Of a DNA stretch of 64,000 bases, positions 53,766 to 62,518 are shown in pieces. The first letter of the stretch is position 1. Every line of letters starts with the position of its first letter. Location: positions 5,235,502-5,299,501 of the forward strand of contig NZ_KI632509.1 of the NCBI RefSeq assembly GCF_000504245.1, read 5' to 3'. Origin of the DNA: Haloechinothrix halophila YIM 93223 (lineage in GTDB: Bacteria > Actinomycetota > Actinomycetes > Mycobacteriales > Pseudonocardiaceae). The translations under genes and the position numbers were made by a program. The notes under the pieces were generated by a model. The model did no database searches and was not told the origin of the DNA. It was given only the letters and a program-made list of their open reading frames with translations.

Positions 53766-54752
53766 TCAGTCCTCCGCCACGAACGCGACCATGATCGACA
53801 TGGCCACCGGGTCGGCGTGGTCGGTGTCGTAGCGGCTCACCAACTCGATGGTGTCGCCCCGGTTGACGCGCCCGAGGTCGTCCCCGGTGCAGGTGCTCAT
53901 CGACTCGATGTGTCCCTGGTACGCCGGGTCGGTGCCGTAACCCGCCTCGGACTCGCACAGCGTCTCCCCCGTCGTCCGGTTGTACGCGGTGATCACCTCG
54001 CCACCGTCGTGCAGGTGACCGCCAGCGGCCTTCAGCGTGCCGTCGATGGTCGACGTCCACTCCCACGTCGTCGTCGACTCGCCCGCCGGCACCGGGTGGG
54101 TGGAGTCGCCGCAGTTGTTGGCGTCCAGCCAGACCGGCGTCGCCTCGGTCATGCCGCTGGTGTGCGCGGGCACATGGGTCATGGTGACGTCGAAGTACAC
54201 CGCCTGCGACTCGGGCTTCATGTTCATCAGCTCGACCAGCGTCCAGGTCAGCGGCAGCCAGCCGAGCTTCACGCCGGTTCCTGGTGGCAGCTCACCGCCC
54301 GTGCGCTCGTTGCCGGAGGCGAACAGCCTGCGACCCGCGAGCCCGAGCGGTTCGTCGTCACACGTGACGTCGCCGCGAGCGCGGTCGAACAACACCGCGT
54401 GATGCAGCATGACGCCGGTGTCGTAGTTGGCGCGGGAGCCGTCGGCATAGGTCAGGTCAGGCTGGATCGCCGTGATGTAGCAGTTCACGCACGGCGGGAC
54501 GAACGGCACCACGACGTTGGTGTGGGTGCCCATGCCGTGTTCACCGTCCCCGTCGCCGGAGTGTGGCTGGGCGATGAGCGGCCCCACTCGTACCGTGGTC
54601 GTGGTCGAGCCGTCCGCGTTGCGCTCTGACGCGAGGATCGTGGCGTCGGGACTGGTGGCGTCGGGACTAGTGGGCGCGGCAGCGGCGGTGCTCGGGGCGA
54701 CGAGCGCCGCCAACACCAGCAACGCGGCACCCACTCGTGCGAAGATCGACAT
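53766..54752 (-). CDS. Secreted Nod19/PHM-like protein
   Basis: 328 residues with a signal peptide (AAALVAP-type core, cleavage near residue 25-28). The mature part has VMLHHAVLFD with His117-His118 and AGGHLHDGGEVITAYN with His246 and His248, plus a late Met (MSIMVAF). This H-H...H-x-H pattern is that of copper type II monooxygenases (PHM/DBM fold) and of Nod19-like proteins. Cys pairs (CVNC) suggest disulfides. It may bind copper outside the cell; enzymatic activity is not shown. The ATG has GGAGG 8-9 nt upstream. It lies 83 bp ahead of the DUF5819-HTTM pair on the same strand. Confidence 0.78.
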   Translation of the reverse strand: MSIFARVGAALLVLAALVAPSTAAAAPTSPDATSPDATILASERNADGSTTTTVRVGPLIAQPHSGDGDGEHGMGTHTNVVVPFVPPCVNCYITAIQPDLTYADGSRANYDTGVMLHHAVLFDRARGDVTCDDEPLGLAGRRLFASGNERTGGELPPGTGVKLGWLPLTWTLVELMNMKPESQAVYFDVTMTHVPAHTSGMTEATPVWLDANNCGDSTHPVPAGESTTTWEWTSTIDGTLKAAGGHLHDGGEVITAYNRTTGETLCESEAGYGTDPAYQGHIESMSTCTGDDLGRVNRGDTIELVSRYDTDHADPVAMSIMVAFVAED

Positions 54753-54927
54753 GGGCACTCCCTCCTGCGCGTTTCGCGCATCGGAAGTTACTCAGCCGCC
54801 CGATGCCGGTCCAGGCACCACGAAGCGCAACGGGCAGAACCCGTCATCGGCAACAAATCTTTTATCCGGCATACGTACCTCACCTACGTATTCCTCACGA
54901 CGTGCGAGGACGACGTGATACGACACC

Positions 54928-56220
54928 GTGATCACCATGACCAACCTCGTCGCATCTCCTGACGTCCCGAGCGCACGCGCGGGCACCGAGGACGCCGCGC
55001 GCACCGGCGAGCAACTGCGCCGAGTGCTGCCTCGCGAGATGGTGCGAGGCTTCCGGCCGCACGCGCGTCGTCTGGCACAGTCCATCATCACCGGCGTCAG
55101 ACAGTCGGTACCGGAGTACACCGAACCGCTCGACGGCCCATTCGCCGAGGTGCTGATCGCGGCGGCGCAGTCGGTGATCCTGCGCGGCATCGACGCGATC
55201 CTGGAACCCAAGACGTCCAGCGACGACTGGACGCCGCTGTTCCGCAGCATCGGCACGATCGAGTGCGGTCAGGGCCGCTCGGTGGACGCGCTGCGAGCCG
55301 CCTACCGGGTCGCGGCGTCGGTCACCAAGCAGTACGTGACCAGGTACGCGCGGCACTATGGCGTGGCGACTGAGATGCTGACGTCGTTGAGCGCGATCAT
55401 CGACGCCCAGTGCGAGCGCCTGTGCGTCCTCGCGGCCGAGGGCCACGCCAACGCGGAGTCGGGGATCTCCGGACAGGCAGCACGCAGGCGGGAGCGCGTG
55501 CTGCACCTGCTGCTCGCCGAGCCGGTGCCGGACATCGCCGCCGCCACCGAGGAGGCTCGCACACTCCGCTGGCCGATGCCAGACACGCTCGCCGCCGTGG
55601 CGCTGCGCCGCACAGACCACGCCGACACAGCCGACGCGAGCTACGGCGACCTCGGCGAGTCCGTGCTCGCCGACCTGCACGGGCCTCGGCCGTGCCTGCT
55701 GGTGGCCGCAGACGACCCGGTGCTCGCCGACCTGCCCCGGCGTCTGCCGGGCTGGCAGGCCGCGATCGGGCCAGCGGCACCGTTGACCGACGTCCGGTCG
55801 TCGCTGCACGTCGCGCACCGCGCGCTGGACCTCGCTGAGCGGGGCATGCTGCCCGCGGAACACGTCATCGACTGCGCCGAGCACCGCACCACGCTGATGC
55901 TGTTCGCGGACGACCTGCTGATCGACAACCTCGTCGAGCGGCGGCTCGCCCCGCTGGCCCCGCTGACCGAACGGCAGCAGGAACGGCTGCTGGTCACGTT
56001 GCAGCAGTGGCTGGCCACGCGCGGGCACGCGGGCGAGATCGCGCAACGACTCGCCATTCACCCGCAAACTGTCCGCTACCGCGTGAACAAACTGCAGCAA
56101 TTGTTCGGCGAACAATTGACCGATCCGCAATCTCGTTTCGAACTCGCGCTGGCGACCAGGGTGAGGTTGCTTCGGTCTGGCGCCCTTCCCGCGCGGTCCC
56201 CGGATTTTGTTGCGGAGTAA
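54928..56220 (+). CDS. PucR-family transcriptional regulator (copy 5)
   Basis: 430 residues. Sensor half with RQSVPEYTEPLDGPFAEV and QGRSVDALRAAYRVAASVTKQ, linker ARRRERVLHLLL, central domain, and HTH LAIHPQTVRYRVNKLQQLF. Start GTG 54928 or ATG 54937; ribosome site weak in both cases. It is divergent from the Nod19-like/DUF5819/HTTM cluster with 175 bp between them, so that cluster is its likely target. The most divergent of the full-length copies in the shared GRS...AYRV motif. Confidence 0.87.
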   Translation: MITMTNLVASPDVPSARAGTEDAARTGEQLRRVLPREMVRGFRPHARRLAQSIITGVRQSVPEYTEPLDGPFAEVLIAAAQSVILRGIDAILEPKTSSDDWTPLFRSIGTIECGQGRSVDALRAAYRVAASVTKQYVTRYARHYGVATEMLTSLSAIIDAQCERLCVLAAEGHANAESGISGQAARRRERVLHLLLAEPVPDIAAATEEARTLRWPMPDTLAAVALRRTDHADTADASYGDLGESVLADLHGPRPCLLVAADDPVLADLPRRLPGWQAAIGPAAPLTDVRSSLHVAHRALDLAERGMLPAEHVIDCAEHRTTLMLFADDLLIDNLVERRLAPLAPLTERQQERLLVTLQQWLATRGHAGEIAQRLAIHPQTVRYRVNKLQQLFGEQLTDPQSRFELALATRVRLLRSGALPARSPDFVAE

Positions 56221-56402
56221 CGACCTTGCCACCTTCGACTGTTGACGGGCACGAAAAACGACACCCGCCTGGGTATATGCCGGCTTCGGCCGTGTGCTCC
56301 AGTTGACCCCCCGAACCGGGCTGCTTACCGTCTGGCGAACGAACTCGTTCACCACAACGAGGCCAGAAATCCACCCACTGATGTCACAACGAGGTGGCAG
56401 CC

Positions 56403-57272
56403 ATGGCTCGCGAACAGCGATCCACCGAAATTGCGCCGGACCCGGCCGACAACGTTGTCGCGGGCATCGCGACGTCCCCTGCCATTCCCGCCCCGACCAG
56501 ATCCGATGGCGAGATCACCTGGCATGACATCACCGCAGCCACCGAGGCACAGGCGCGTGCGACGAGCACGATCGAACGCAGGCGGCAGCGACTGCTCCGA
56601 CTGCTGCTCACCGAGCAGCCCGCCGCGCGGCAGACGCTGGCCGACCTCGCGCACAGCGCCGACTGGGAGCTGCCGGAGCGCATCGCGGTCATCGCCATCG
56701 AGTACCGCGAGGATCAGCACCGGTTTCCCGCCAGCGAGCTTGACCGCGACGTCCTCGCGGACCTGGAGAGCGCGCGGCCTTGTCTCGTCGTCGCCGACCC
56801 TGACCCGCACCTCGACGTCCTGCGCGGAGAGTTGCGTGGCCGCACCGCCGCCGTCGGCCCGCTGGTGCCGATCACCGAGGCGCACCGCTCGTTCACCGTC
56901 GCGCGCCGCGCGCTCGACCTGGTGCGGCGCGGGCTGCTGCCTGCGTGCGACATCACCGACTGCGAGCAACACCTGTCGACCTTGCTGCTGCACGCCGACG
57001 AGTTCCTGCTCGACCAGCTCGTCGAGCACGCACTCCTGCCGCTGGCGGCTCTGACGGCGGAGCAGCGCGATGTGCTGTCGGAGACGCTGCTGGCCTACAT
57101 GGGCAGCACCGGCGGCGTCACCGAGGTCGCGGAGCGGCTCGGTGTCCACCCACAGACCATCCGCTACCGGCTGGACGAGGCGCACGACCTGTTCGGCCCG
57201 CAGCTGGCCGACCCGGACGAACGCCTGATGCTGGAGTTGGCACTGCGGGCCGACCGGGTCGTGCGAGCCTGA
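56403..57272 (+). CDS. N-terminally truncated PucR-family regulator (copy 6)
   Basis: 289 residues; the ATG has GAGGTGG 7 nt upstream. After 45 residues of unrelated sequence it enters directly at ATEAQARATSTIERRRQRLLRLLL, which matches the linker of copy 2 (TEAQSRANGTMERRRQQLLK), and continues through the central domain to HTH LGVHPQTIRYRLDEAHDLF. The whole sensor half (about 200 residues) of the other five is gone, yet the frame, ribosome site and HTH are intact, so it is probably expressed. It may be a sensor-less partner that competes or dimerises with copy 2. It lies 180 bp after copy 5. Confidence 0.83.
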   Translation: MAREQRSTEIAPDPADNVVAGIATSPAIPAPTRSDGEITWHDITAATEAQARATSTIERRRQRLLRLLLTEQPAARQTLADLAHSADWELPERIAVIAIEYREDQHRFPASELDRDVLADLESARPCLVVADPDPHLDVLRGELRGRTAAVGPLVPITEAHRSFTVARRALDLVRRGLLPACDITDCEQHLSTLLLHADEFLLDQLVEHALLPLAALTAEQRDVLSETLLAYMGSTGGVTEVAERLGVHPQTIRYRLDEAHDLFGPQLADPDERLMLELALRADRVVRA

Positions 57273-57320
57273 CCGCGAAGCGCAGGACGGCCAGCACGGG
57301 CCCGGCCGCCGGGTGCGTGC

Positions 57321-58115
57321 CTAGCCTGCCGCGACGAAGCCGAGGCCCTTGCCGGACTCCGAGGTCAACGTAAGCCGGTTCGCCTCGATCTCAACCCGCG
57401 GCGAGTTTTCCAACACGGCGAGCACGGACCGCTCGATCCGGTCGCGCGGCTGACCGCAGCTCTTGCGGGTCGTGACGATCTGGCTGAAGGTGAGCTGGTC
57501 GCCGTCGCGCTCATACCGCGCGCTCAGCTCGTTGCAGCCCGCGTTGCCGCGCACGCTGCCGTCCTCGCTGAACCGCAGGTGCGCCTTCATCTCACCCGGT
57601 GCGCTGGATGCGGCCGCGCCCTCGATGATGGTGTCGAGCTGCCAGCGAGTACCCCGGAGGGACTGGTCCGGCTCGGCGACCTGCCGCTCCACCAGCGTGA
57701 TCGTGGTGTCGCCGCTGGTCAGCACCAGCTTGTCGCCGTCGCGCTGCCAGCTCGGGCCGCTGGTGAAGAACTCGGCCAGCCAGTCGTCCTGCCGCATCAG
57801 CGGCTTGGCGCAGCCCATCTCGGTGCCGCCCATGCCTTCGACGACGAGCCTGCCATCGTCGAGCCGCGCGTCGCCGAACAGTGTGTTGCAGCCCGCGTTG
57901 ATGGTCACCTCGCCCTCGGCGAAGGTCAGCCGGATCCGGGTGTCTGCGACCAGCGGCCGTTGCTCCCCCGCCTCGGTGACCTCGGTCGACAGAAACTCCT
58001 GGCCAACCGGCAGCCGGTCGGGAGCCTCCGATGGCTCCGCGCCGCCCTGGCTGCCGCAACCGCCGATCGCGGCGGTCACGGCGGCCAGCAACGTCATGCT
58101 CAGAAACGCCCTCAT
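57321..58115 (-). CDS. Lipoprotein with two META domains
   Basis: 264 residues from the ATG that begins a good lipoprotein signal, lipobox AIGGC near residue 20. The mature part has two META-type repeats: first with INAGCNTLFGDARLDDGRL and GTEMGCAKPLM, second with RGTRWQLDTI, GNAGCNELSARYE and TTRKSCGQP. The paired Cys in each repeat should form disulfides. META proteins are surface or periplasmic proteins of mostly unknown role, some heat-stress related. It is convergent with PucR copy 6; 113 bp separate it from the HhH-GPD gene upstream. Confidence 0.87.
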   Translation of the reverse strand: MRAFLSMTLLAAVTAAIGGCGSQGGAEPSEAPDRLPVGQEFLSTEVTEAGEQRPLVADTRIRLTFAEGEVTINAGCNTLFGDARLDDGRLVVEGMGGTEMGCAKPLMRQDDWLAEFFTSGPSWQRDGDKLVLTSGDTTITLVERQVAEPDQSLRGTRWQLDTIIEGAAASSAPGEMKAHLRFSEDGSVRGNAGCNELSARYERDGDQLTFSQIVTTRKSCGQPRDRIERSVLAVLENSPRVEIEANRLTLTSESGKGLGFVAAG

Positions 58116-58228
58116 GCTGCCAGGACGGAACGGCGACGCGCGGGGTTGCCTGTCACGGCCGGACTCAACCATTCAGTGCCTCACACGCCGGCGGGCTCGC
58201 TCCGCGCTCCTTGCCACGCGTGCCGGAC

Positions 58229-58801
58229 TCACCCCTTCTTCGCCGCCTTAGCCGCGCGCTTGAACTCGCGCACCTCGCGCAGCGTGTCCGGGTCGATGAC
58301 GTCGGCGATGCTGCGGCGCGCACCGTCGTCGCCGTAGGCCCCAGCGGCCTCGCGCCAGCCGTCCGGGGTGACGCCGAGCTGTTTGCCGAGCAGCGCGAGG
58401 AAGATGCGCGCCTTCTGGTCGCCGTAGCCGGGCAGCGCCTTGAGCCTGCGCAGTACGGTCTTGCCGTCCGGGTCGCCGTCGGTCCACAGTGCGGCGGCGT
58501 CGCCGTCGTAGTGCTCGACGATGTACTGACACAACGCCTGGATGCGCTTGGCCATCGAGCCGGGGAAGCGGTGCACGGCAGGCGTCTGCGCGCACAGCGC
58601 GGCGAACTCCTCAGGGTCGGCCTCGGCGATGGACCGCGCGTCGAATCGGCCGAACCGGTCCTCGATCTTCTTCGGACCGGCGAAGGCGACCTCCATCGCG
58701 ACCTGCTGGTCCAAGAGCATGCCGGTGAGCAAGGCCAATGGATCGCGAGACAGCAGTTCGTCCGCGGCCTCATCTTGAGTCAGGGTCAGCTTGGGGCTCA
58801 T
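58229..58801 (-). CDS. HhH-GPD-type base-excision repair-like protein
   Basis: 190 residues of the actinobacterial HhH-GPD protein group. The helix-hairpin-helix region reads LKALPGYGDQKARIFLALLG (about 117-136), preceded by LLTGMLLDQQVAMEVAF, the usual DNA-glycosylase helical core. The catalytic Asp position is not sure, so it may be a lesion-binding protein rather than an active glycosylase. The C-terminus is basic (KRAAKAAKKG). The ATG at 58801 is used; an ATG 6 nt upstream is equally close. It is divergent from the COG0523 GTPase gene with 70 bp between starts. Confidence 0.85.
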   Translation of the reverse strand: MSPKLTLTQDEAADELLSRDPLALLTGMLLDQQVAMEVAFAGPKKIEDRFGRFDARSIAEADPEEFAALCAQTPAVHRFPGSMAKRIQALCQYIVEHYDGDAAALWTDGDPDGKTVLRRLKALPGYGDQKARIFLALLGKQLGVTPDGWREAAGAYGDDGARRSIADVIDPDTLREVREFKRAAKAAKKG

Positions 58802-58871
58802 GCCATGCAGCATCTCACGATCGGCGTGGCATGCCGCTCGCACGACCAGGTGGCGCGATAGGTTCGTCGGC

Positions 58872-59894
58872 GTGCCAACCCCCGTCGTGATCGTCACCGG
58901 CTTCCTCGGCTCGGGCAAGACGACGCTGCTCAACCACCTGCTGCACAACGACGACGCCGTCCGAATCGGCGTCATCGTCAACGACTTCGGCAGCGTCAAC
59001 ATCGACGCGATGCTGGTCGCCGGGCAGGTGGACGCCATGGTCTCGCTGGACAACGGCTGCCTGTGCTGCGCCGTGGACGCCAGCGGCATGGACGCCATGC
59101 TGACCAAGCTCACCCAGCCGGACAGCGACATCGACGTCATCGTGATCGAGGCGAGCGGGCTTGCCGAGCCGCGTGACCTGCTGCGGCTGGTGCTGGCCAG
59201 CGAGGAGGCCGACATCTCCCCCGGCGGCCTGGTCGAGGTCGTCGACGCGGCGGAGTTCGAGGCGACCCGTGCGGAGTATCCGCAGCTCGACCAGCACCTC
59301 GCTGTGGCGGACCTCGTGGTGCTGAACAAGATCGACCGGGTGGACGCCGCGGTGCGGGATCGGCTCGTCGACACCGTCCGAGGGCTCAGCGACGGCGCGC
59401 CGGTGGTGCCAACCGCGCACGGGCGGATCGACCCGCAGCTGCTGTTCGATCCGCCAGAGCAGCCCCGCCCCGACGACGGTCAGCTCAGCTTCGACGAACT
59501 GCTCCGCGAGGACGGCCACGACGACGGCTGCTCGGAGCATCTGCACGCCGCGTTCGAGAGCGTGGAGTTCCGCACCGAGGAGCCACTCGATCCCCGGCAA
59601 CTGATGGCGCTGCTGTCCAACCGGCCGGGCGGGGTGTACCGGATGAAGGGTTGCGTGCACTTCGGTGTGCCCGGGCATGGACAGAAGTTCTGGCTGCACG
59701 TCGTCGGCGGATTCATCCAGGTGAGCCGCGACGATTGGCAGCGCGACGAGCAGCCTCACACCCAGCTCGTCGTCATCGGCGCATCGGTCGACGCGTCCGA
59801 GGTGCTGGCACGGCTCCGGGCCTGCGAGGCCGGCGGATCCTGCGCACTCGACGAGCAGAGCATGCTGGGTGTCCTCCGCTATCTGGACGCGTGA
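58872..59894 (+). CDS. COG0523 (CobW/YjiA) GTPase metallochaperone
   Basis: 340 residues from the GTG reading VPTPVVIVTGFLGSGKTT; the longer frame upstream overlaps the divergent gene and has no site. Walker A GFLGSGKTTLL (about 10-20), metal-binding CxCC in NGCLCCAV (about 64-71), EASGLAEP, NKID, and a His/Asp-rich DGHDDGCSEHLH segment before the CobW C-terminal domain. Family members deliver Zn, Co, Ni or Fe to target proteins. The metal cannot be told without a nearby Zur-type box, which I did not find. Single-gene unit. Confidence 0.9.
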   Translation: MPTPVVIVTGFLGSGKTTLLNHLLHNDDAVRIGVIVNDFGSVNIDAMLVAGQVDAMVSLDNGCLCCAVDASGMDAMLTKLTQPDSDIDVIVIEASGLAEPRDLLRLVLASEEADISPGGLVEVVDAAEFEATRAEYPQLDQHLAVADLVVLNKIDRVDAAVRDRLVDTVRGLSDGAPVVPTAHGRIDPQLLFDPPEQPRPDDGQLSFDELLREDGHDDGCSEHLHAAFESVEFRTEEPLDPRQLMALLSNRPGGVYRMKGCVHFGVPGHGQKFWLHVVGGFIQVSRDDWQRDEQPHTQLVVIGASVDASEVLARLRACEAGGSCALDEQSMLGVLRYLDA

Positions 59895-59906
59895 CTGGCA
59901 TGGGCG

Positions 59907-60206
59907 TCACGCCGCCGACGGTGGGGTGTCGTGAAGGAGCCCTGCGCGACACCCGGACGGCAACCAGCCCGCCAGCAGCCACTCGCCGAGTGGCGTCAGG
60001 TCAAGCAGCGCCCACGGACGGTCGTCGGTGACGCGAGCTCTCAGGTAACCACCGTGCAGCAGGTCCGCCAGCGCGTCGGCCACCCGCGCGGGCACCTCCG
60101 CGCCGTACCGCCGCAGCTCACCGGTGGCGATATCCATGCTGACGTCGCCACGCGCGACCTCGCGCAGTGCGAGAAACAGGTAATGATCGAACAACGGCTG
60201 GTCCAT
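59907..60206 (-). CDS. Small protein, GOLPH3/winged-helix-like, unknown
   Basis: 99 residues. Start at the ATG with GAGGTG 7 nt upstream. The pattern LFLALREVARG...LADALADLLHGGYLRARVTDDRPWALLDLTPLGEWLL resembles a winged helix or the N-terminal part of GOLPH3/GPP34-type phosphoinositide-binding proteins of actinobacteria, but it is much shorter than those. Convergent with the COG0523 gene by 12 bp; 182 bp of AT-rich DNA with an ATACGTAT palindrome (60272) separate it from the RraA-like gene. Function unknown. Confidence 0.65.
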   Translation of the reverse strand: MDQPLFDHYLFLALREVARGDVSMDIATGELRRYGAEVPARVADALADLLHGGYLRARVTDDRPWALLDLTPLGEWLLAGWLPSGCRAGLLHDTPPSAA

Positions 60207-60388
60207 CACACATCACCTCGAAAGTCTGTGACCAGCCTGAACGACGTCGGGGGCGCGCGAAGCCGCAAATATACGTATCCGTGCACGTAGATCGAGACGA
60301 CTTGGGCGGCGTCACAGTCGCGGGGTGCCACCACCGCCGCATGGTTACCCTGAGACCCACCTTGAGACGAACCGCGTGAGGAGCAGCT

Positions 60389-60880
60389 GTGACCGAGTCG
60401 TTCAGTACCGCCGATCTCGTCGACGAGTACGGCCCGTCGCTGCGGGTCTGCGACACCCAGTTCCGCCAGTTCGGCAAGCTCACCGCGTTCTCCGGACGGG
60501 TGCGCACTGTCCAGTGTCACCAGGACAACGGTCTGGTCAAGCAGTTGCTCAACAGCCATGGCGACGGCTGCGTGCTCGTCGTGGACGGCGACGGCTCGCT
60601 GCACACCGCGCTTACCGGCGACCTGATCGCCAAGGCCGCCGTGGACAACGGCTGGGCGGGGCTGGTGCTCAACGGCGCGGTCCGCGACAGCGCCACGCTC
60701 GCGACACTGCCGATCGGAATCAAGGCACTTGGCACCAACCCCCGCAAGAGCGCCAAGGACGCCGAGGGCATCGTCGACGAACCGGTCAGCTTCGGCGGGG
60801 TCACGTTCCACCCCGGCGACATGCTCTATTCGGATGAGGACGGCATTGTGCTGCTGGCTAGCGGTGGTTCCTCCGAGTGA
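60389..60880 (+). CDS. rraA: RraA-family protein
   Basis: 163 residues, GTG start with AGGAG 5 nt upstream. RraA fold markers: [49 protein letters not shown] with the Arg-Asp pair that binds substrate/metal in HMG aldolases, and [20 protein letters not shown]. The family includes inhibitors of RNase E and 4-hydroxy-4-methyl-2-oxoglutarate/oxaloacetate aldolases; sequence alone does not separate these roles, and no pathway neighbour helps. Single-gene unit. Complete and typical in length. Confidence 0.9.
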   Translation: MTESFSTADLVDEYGPSLRVCDTQFRQFGKLTAFSGRVRTVQCHQDNGLVKQLLNSHGDGCVLVVDGDGSLHTALTGDLIAKAAVDNGWAGLVLNGAVRDSATLATLPIGIKALGTNPRKSAKDAEGIVDEPVSFGGVTFHPGDMLYSDEDGIVLLASGGSSE

Positions 60881-61015
60881 TCACGCGAGCACGATCGGTT
60901 GATGCGCAATTGTGAGGTGTAACACCGCGCTTGGCTGCATGACATAACGGGTAGACGGTAGATGTCAGCGGACTACCGGGAAGCTACAGCCGAGAAGCAC
61001 GCGCGGAGAGCACCC

Positions 61016-61189
61016 ATGAGCACGATCCACGAGCAGCCAGCCGCCCACACCGACAGCGCGATCGCGCCCGCACCACGCCCGCCGGGCCGCGACGAGTTCC
61101 GTACGGACCAGTCGGACGTGCCGTTCGGCATCCCGACCCCGCGCGACGACGAGGACTTCGAACCCACCATCATCCGCGGCCGGGAGTAG
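61016..61189 (+). CDS. Small acidic/proline-rich protein, unknown
   Basis: 57 residues from the ATG with GGAGAG 5 nt upstream (an ATG at 60962 has no site). It is hydrophilic: Pro/Ala-rich first half, then DEFRTDQSDVPFGIPTPRDDEDFEPTIIRGRE. No membrane segment or Cys. The GC3 pattern and ribosome site favour a real gene. The acidic, disordered tail recalls small peptide-type proteins, but I do not recognise it. A family B repeat array follows 25 bp after the stop. Confidence 0.55.
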   Translation: MSTIHEQPAAHTDSAIAPAPRPPGRDEFRTDQSDVPFGIPTPRDDEDFEPTIIRGRE

Positions 61190-61213
61190 CACGCGGAACC
61201 ACTCGGGAGGGTC

Positions 61214-61261
61214 GTGTCCCCTGCTCCGGACGCCGTGTCCCCCGTTCTCGACGTCGTATTC
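61214..61261. repeat. 21-bp-period array, family B (three units)
   Basis: GTGTCC-type cores (GGACAC on the minus strand) at 61214, 61235 and 61256 (GTATTC, degenerate), exactly 21 bp apart. On the minus strand the spacers GTCGAGAACGGG and GTCCGGAGCAGG match those of the array at 12523-12612. Confidence 0.8.
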
Positions 61262-61346
61262 CTCACTCCGCGGCGGCGTATGCCTTGATCGCGACGGGCG
61301 CTGACGTACCGTTGGCATGATCGTGTCCCGAGCCTTGTGAGGACCC

Positions 61347-62147
61347 ATGAGCGAGCGCGTCAGCACCGAGATCCGTGGCTCCATCGCCTACGTGACGATG
61401 ACCCGTGGCGAGAAGTACAACGGCCTTGACCTGGAGATGTTCCACGCGCTGGTGGCGGCGGCGAAGCGCATCAAGCGCGACCGCGACGTCCGCGCCGTGA
61501 TCCTGCAGGGCGAGGGCCCCGCGTTCTGCTCCGGCCTCGACTTCGGCTCCGCGGGCAAGCATCCGGTCAAGTTCGCGTTGAACTTCCTGCGCGTGCCCGG
61601 TCGCAAGACCAACCTCTACCAGGAGGTCTGCTGGGCGTGGCGTGAGCTGCCGGTGCCGGTGATCGTCGTGATCCACGGCCGCTGCTACGGCGGCGGGCTG
61701 CAACTCGCGCTCGGCGCTGACTTCCGGTTCACCACACCGGACTGCGAATTCTCGATCATGGAGGCCCGCTGGGGCCTCGTTCCCGACATGACCGGTTCAG
61801 TCACTCTCCGCGAACTCGTGGGCATGGACGTCGCCATGCGCCTCACCATGACAGGTGAGACCTTCAGCGGCGAGCGCGCCGCCGAACTCGGCCTGGCGAC
61901 CGAGGTCAGCGATGACCCGCTCAAGGCGGCCGAGGCCTTCGCGGAGGAGCTGACCGCACGCTCCCCAGACGCCATCGCGGCAACGAAGGCCCTGTTCCAA
62001 CGCACCCGGCACCTCTCGCCGCGCGCCGCGTTCCGCATCGAAAGCCGCTGGCAACGCAGGCTGTTGCGGAGCAAGAACCACAAGATCGCGCGCGCGGCGG
62101 GCAAGGCGAAGGAGATCCCGCGGTACGTGCGCAGAACGGTGCGCTAG
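61347..62147 (+). CDS. Crotonase / enoyl-CoA hydratase family protein
   Basis: 266 residues. Crotonase fold with the CoA-binding block GPAFCSGLDFGSAG (about 58-71) and the oxyanion-hole block HGRCYGGGLQLALGADFR (about 110-127), then FSIMEARWGLVPDMTGSVTL. The second catalytic Glu of true enoyl hydratases is replaced (VPDMTG), so hydratase activity is uncertain and isomerase- or hydrolase-type chemistry is possible. The C-terminal tail is very basic. It stands alone; no other beta-oxidation gene adjoins it. Confidence 0.87.
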   Translation: MSERVSTEIRGSIAYVTMTRGEKYNGLDLEMFHALVAAAKRIKRDRDVRAVILQGEGPAFCSGLDFGSAGKHPVKFALNFLRVPGRKTNLYQEVCWAWRELPVPVIVVIHGRCYGGGLQLALGADFRFTTPDCEFSIMEARWGLVPDMTGSVTLRELVGMDVAMRLTMTGETFSGERAAELGLATEVSDDPLKAAEAFAEELTARSPDAIAATKALFQRTRHLSPRAAFRIESRWQRRLLRSKNHKIARAAGKAKEIPRYVRRTVR

Positions 62148-62177
62148 TACTCACCGACATACCGCAGCGGCACCGTA

Positions 62178-62269
62178 CGCCCGATCGGGCGAGAACCTCC
62201 CGATCGCGGGCCGACGTCAGTTCGGTCTCACTAGTTGCCCTCGGGCTGCCGTTCGATCACTATTCGAAC
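62178..62269. promoter_or_regulatory. Two palindromes upstream of a two-gene unit
   Basis: CGCCCGATCGGGCG (62178-62191) is a perfect 14-bp palindrome about 30 bp after the crotonase stop and may be its terminator. GTTCGA-TCACTAT-TCGAAC (62251-62269) is an inverted repeat 30 bp before the next start and may be an operator. Inference from position only. Confidence 0.4.
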
Positions 62270-62299
62270 GGAGACGAAGTTCGGGGAAGGTGGCACACG

Positions 62300-62518
62300 A
62301 TGAGTAACGACGCACGGCGAACGCTGACCGAGCGCGTAACCGGAAACCTCCCCGAGGGGATCGCCGCACTCAGCGAGGACGACAAGCAGTTCCTCGCCGA
62401 CGCGCTCGGCAACGCGAAGCGGGCGCAGCGCGCCGAACTGGCCGCCGCGACCGAGGAAAGCCTTGGCTACGTGCCCAAACTGCTGCGCCGTCCTGTCCGC
62501 AAGGCGGTGGGCCTGTGA
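62300..62518 (+). CDS. Small charged helical protein, unknown
   Basis: 72 residues, ATG with GGGAAGG upstream. Hydrophilic and helical: LTERVTGNLPEGIAALSEDDKQFLADALGNAKRAQ... ending with LLRRPVRKAVGL. No membrane segment. Its stop overlaps the next gene's GTG by 4 nt (GTGA), so the two are translated together and probably interact. Not recognised. Confidence 0.7.
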   Translation: MSNDARRTLTERVTGNLPEGIAALSEDDKQFLADALGNAKRAQRAELAAATEESLGYVPKLLRRPVRKAVGL

